From Mayamaea pseudoterrestris (lineage: Eukaryota; Bacillariophyta; Bacillariophyceae; Sellaphorales; Sellaphoraceae): DNA of 64,000 bases. The DNA is taken from contig BROI01000005.1 of NCBI GenBank assembly GCA_027923505.1, forward strand, positions 248,001 through 312,000, given 5' to 3'. The translations under genes and the position numbers were made by a program. This document shows positions 60,660 to 64,000 of this stretch, in pieces (positions within the stretch are counted from its first letter, which is position 1; every line of letters begins with the position of its first letter). The notes beneath the pieces are model-generated. The model was not told the origin of the DNA. It saw nothing but the letters and a program-made list of their open reading frames with translations, and did not search any database.

Positions 60660-63600
60660 TCGAGTGACCCAATTGCCAAGCCAAGTGAGTCACCTAGCAC
60701 AGGACCCAGTCTTCTTCCCAGTGCAGCACCAAGCTTGTCACCCTCCGTGGCTCCCAGTGTGTCTCCCAGCACTCACCCAAGAGTGACCCAAGCGCCAAGC
60801 CAAGTGAGTCACCTAGCGCAGGACCCAGTCTTCTTCCCAGTGCAGCACCAAGCTTGTCACCCTCCGTGGCTCCCAGTGTGTCTCCCAGCACTCACCCAAG
60901 CAGCTTGCCATCAAGTGTGCCGTCAAGTGACCCAAGCGCCAAGCCAAGTGAGTCACCTAGCGCAGGACCCAGTCTTCTTCCCAGTGCAGCACCAAGCTTG
61001 TCACCCTCCATGGCTCCCAGTGTATCTCCTAGCACTCACCCAAGCAGCTTGCCATCAAGTGTGCCGTCAAGTGACCCAAGCGCCAAGCCAAGTGAGTCAC
61101 CTAGCGCAGGACCCAGTCTTCTTCCCAGTGCAGCACCAAGCTTGTCACCCTCCGTGGCTCCCAGTGTGTCTCCCAGCACTCACCCAAGCAGCTTGCCATC
61201 AAGTGTGCCGTCAAGTGACCCAAGCGCCAAGCCAAGTGAGTCACCTAGCGCAGGACCCAGTCTTCTTCCCAGTGCAGCACCAAGCTTGTCACCCTCCGTG
61301 GCTCCCAGTGTGTCTCCCAGCACTCACCCAAGCAGCTTGCCATCAAGTGTGCCGTCAAGTGACCCAAGCGCCAAGCCAAGTGAGTCACCTAGCGCAGGAC
61401 CCAGTCTTCTTCCCAGTGCAGCACCAAGCTTGTCACCCTCCGTGGCTCCCAGTGTGTCTCCCAGCACTCACCCAAGCAGCTTGCCATCAAGTGTGCCGTC
61501 AAGTGACCCAAGCGCCAAGCCAAGTGAGTCACCTAGCGCAGGACCCAGTCTTCTTCCCAGTGCAGCACCAAGCTTGTCACCCTCCGTGGCTCCCAGTGTG
61601 TCTCCCAGCACTCACCCAAGCAGCTTGCCATCAAGTGTGCCGTCAAGTGACCCAAGCGCCAAGCCAAGTGAGTCACCTAGCGCAGGACCCAGTCTTCTTC
61701 CCAGTGCAGCACCAAGCTTGTCACCCTCCGTGGCTCCCAGTGTGTCTCCCAGCACTCACCCAAGCAGCTTGCCATCAAGTGTGCCGTCAAGTGACCCAAG
61801 CGCCAAGCCAAGTGAGTCACCTAGCGCAGGACCCAGTCTTCTTCCCAGTGCAGCACCAAGCTTGTCACCCTCCGTGGCTCCCAGTGTGTCTCCCAGCACT
61901 CACCCAAGCAGCTTGCCATCAAGTGACCCAAGCGCCAAGCCAAGTGAGTCATATAGCGCAGGACAGGACCTAGTCTCTTTCTTAGTGCAGCACCAAGCTT
62001 GTCACCCTCCGTGGCTCCCAGTGTGTCTCCCAGCACTCACCCAAGCAGCTTGCCATCAAGTGTGCCGTCAAGTGACCCAAGCGCCAAGCCAAGTGAGTCA
62101 CCTAGCGCAGGACCCAGTCTTCTTCCCAGTGCAGCACCAAGCTTGCCCATCCCCGTGGCTCCCAGTGTGTCTCCCAGCACTCACCCAAGCAGCTTGCCAT
62201 CAAGTGTGCCGTCAAGTGACCCAAGCGCCAAGCCAAGTGAGTCACCTAGCGCAGGACCCAGTCTTCTTCCCAGTGCAGCACCAAGCTTGTCACCCTCCGT
62301 GGCTCCCAGTGTGTCTCCCAGCACTCACCCAAGCAGCTTGCCATCAAGTGTGCCGTCAAGTGACCCAAGCGCCAAGCCAAGTGAGTCACCTAGCGCAGGA
62401 CCCAGTCTTCTTCCCAGTGCAGCACCAAGCTTGTCACCCTCCGTGGCTCCCAGTGTGTCTCCCAGCACTCACCCAAGCAGCTTGCCATCAAGTGTGCCGT
62501 CAAGTGACCCAAGCGCCAAGCCAAGTGAGTCACCTAGCGCAGGACCCAGTCTTCTTCCCAGTGCAGCACCAAGCTTGTCACCCTCCGTGGCTCCCAGTGT
62601 GTCTCCCAGCACTCACCCAAGCAGCTTGCCATCAAGTGTGCCGTCAAGTGACCCAAGCGCCAAGCCAAGTGAGTCACCTAGCGCAGGACCCAGTCTTCTT
62701 CCCAGTGCAGCACCAAGCTTGTCACCCTCCGTGGCTCCCAGTGTGTCTCCCAGCACTCACCCAAGCAGCTTGCCATCAAGTGTGCCGTCAAGTGACCCAA
62801 GCGCCAAGCCAAGTGAGTCACCTAGCGCAGGACCCAGTCTTCTTCCCAGTGCAGCACCAAGCTTGTCACCCTCCGTGGCTCCCAGTGTGTCTCCCAGCAC
62901 TCACCCAAGCAGCTTGCCATCAAGTGTGCCGTCAAGTGACCCAAGCGCCAAGCCAAGTGAGTCACCTAGCGCAGGACCCAGTCTTCTTCCCAGTGCAGCA
63001 CCAAGCTTGTCACCCTCCGTGGCTCCCAGTGTGTCTCCCAGCACTCACCCAAGCAGCTTGCCATCAAGTGTGCCGTCAAGTGACCCAAGCGCCAAGCCAA
63101 GTGAGTCACCTAGCGCAGGACCCAGTCTTCTTCCCAGTGCAGCACCAAGCTTGTCACCACCTAGCGCAGGACCCAGTCTTCTTCCCAGTGCAGCACCAAG
63201 CTTGTCACCCTCCGTGGCTCCCAGTGTGTCTCCCAGCACTCACCCAAGCAGCTTGCCATCAAGTGTGCCGTCAAGTGACCCAAGCGCCAAGCCAAGTGAG
63301 TCACCTAGCGCAGGACCCAGTCTTCTTCCCAGTGCAGCACCAAGCTTGTCACCCTCCGTGGCTCCCAGTGTGTCTCCCAGCACTCACCCAAGCAGCTTGC
63401 CATCAAGTGTGCCGTCAAGTGACCCAAGCGCCAAGCCAAGTGAGTCACCTAGCGCAGGACCCAGTCTTCTTCCCAGTGCAGCACCAAGCTTGTCACCCTC
63501 CGTGGCTCCCAGTGTGTCTCCCAGCACTCACCCAAGCAGCTTGCCATCAAGTGTGCCGTCAAGTGACCCAAGCGCCAAGCCAAGTGAGTCACCTAGCGCA

Positions 63601-64000
63601 GGACCCAGTCTTCTTCCCAGTGCAGCACCAAGCTTGTCACCCTCCGTGGCTCCCAGTGTGTCTCCCAGCACTCACCCAAGCAGCTTGCCATCAAGTGTGC
63701 CGTCAAGTGACCCAAGCGCCAAGCCAAGTGAGTCACCTAGCGCAGGACCCAGTCTTCTTCCCAGTGCAGCACCAAGCTTGTCACCCTCCGTGGCTCCCAG
63801 TGTGTCTCCCAGCACTCACCCAAGCAGCTTGCCATCAAGTGTGCCGTCAAGTGACCCAAGCGCCAAGCCAAGTGAGTCACCTAGCGCAGGACCCAGTCTT
63901 CTTCCCAGTGCAGCACCAAGCTTGTCACCCTCCGTGGCTCCCAGTGTGTCTCCCAGCACTCACCCAAGCAGCTTGCCATCAAGTGTGCCGTCAAGTGACC
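60660..64000 (+). repeat. 144-bp tandem repeat array coding 48-residue PS units (runs off window)
   Basis: About 22 near-identical 144-bp units run head to tail from about 60660 to the window end; starts of AGTGAGTCACCTAGC are at 60803, 60947, 61091, 61235 and so on. In one register each unit codes 48 residues of PSxxPS type (SESPSAGPSLLPSAAPSL, VAPSVSPSTHPSSLPSS, VPSSDPSAKP). Exceptions: the first full unit is 25 bp short (about 60785), one unit has a 12-bp loss and a 5-bp gain (about 61930-61985), and one carries a 51-bp partial duplication (63108-63173). The 25-bp and 5-bp changes shift the PS register from frame 0 to 2 to 1. Every unit contains a GTGAGT donor-like string. Probably the stalk of the secreted protein upstream, or a decaying end of it. 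Confidence 0.85.

Noticed and set aside
60585-61973. Long plus-strand frame with His/Cys/Gln-rich repeats (VCRQVTQAPSQV...)
   Set aside because: It is the PS array read out of register for all but its first part; composition is unlike any protein family and it exists because all frames of the unit lack stops.
60660-64000. CRISPR-like or centromeric satellite array
   Set aside because: Units are contiguous with no variable spacers, and the unit is a multiple of three with a clear PSxxPS translation continuous with a coding gene.
1-64000. tRNA, rRNA, snRNA, transposon or virus-derived sequences
   Set aside because: I looked for tRNA B-box strings, conserved snRNA strings, terminal repeats and transposase, reverse-transcriptase or capsid motifs and found none; a tRNAscan/Infernal/RepeatMasker run would be decisive.

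Overview
This is a gene-dense piece of a nuclear eukaryotic genome, most likely a diatom or closely related photosynthetic stramenopile; I cannot name the genus. The evidence is: short GT-AG introns (mostly 65-260 nt), tight head-to-head and tail-to-tail packing, starts in a CACCATG-like context, secreted proteins made of Pro-Ser (PSxxPS) repeats, a leucine-rich-repeat protein with a diatom-style C-terminal block, a pheophorbide a oxygenase-type Rieske enzyme, and a leader containing a diatom plastid-like ASGF motif. I recognise about 30 protein-coding genes. I saw no tRNA, rRNA, CRISPR, transposon or virus-derived element.

Layout. 1-7.4 kb: end of an unknown gene; a RAD18-like ligase head-to-head with a DHX33-like helicase; a CZIB/DUF866 protein head-to-head with TIM23; a mitochondrial carrier. 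8-15.2 kb: a secreted PS-repeat protein, a histidine phosphatase with a plastid-like leader, a TilS-type tRNA lysidine synthetase, a gene-poor 1.5 kb gap and an unknown protein. 15.4-25.3 kb: an RCC1-repeat protein, mitochondrial bL12, a RING/armadillo protein, a TPM-domain/RING membrane protein and a single-pass membrane protein. 25.7-37.3 kb: a CDKA-type kinase, EFL1 GTPase, a small mitochondrial-type protein, an unknown 792-residue protein, two tandem RING paralogues (one cut short), mitochondrial bL33 and an Mpv17/PMP22 protein. 37.4-49.1 kb: a 2681-residue zinc-finger/SPRY/ZZ/HECT ligase head-to-head with an MPS1/TTK kinase. 49.8-57.2 kb: a disordered protein ending in a medium-chain reductase fold, a frame-shifted LRR protein and the Rieske oxygenase. 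57.7-64 kb: a secreted Cys-rich protein running into PSRT repeats and then a very homogeneous 144-bp tandem array that reaches the end of the window.

Functional themes. Several genes serve mitochondria (TIM23, carrier, bL12m, bL33m, Mpv17, probably the RCC1 protein and a small protein at 31 kb). Two act in ribosome biogenesis or translation in the nucleus and cytosol (EFL1, DHX33-like). Two are cell-cycle kinases (CDKA, MPS1). Six encode RING or HECT proteins. This looks like ordinary mixed eukaryotic gene order, not an operon-like system.

The least ordinary items are the TPM-RING fusion, a RAD18-like protein that ends in an NZF-type finger instead of carrying UBZ4, a CZIB homologue that has lost its zinc ligands, three copies of an unfamiliar motif in the MPS1 N-terminal region, a 9-nt micro-exon, the 144-bp PS array whose reading frame changes, and a recurrent intergenic GTACCGGTAC palindrome. 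Exon structures given here were inferred by eye from splice sites and protein continuity.
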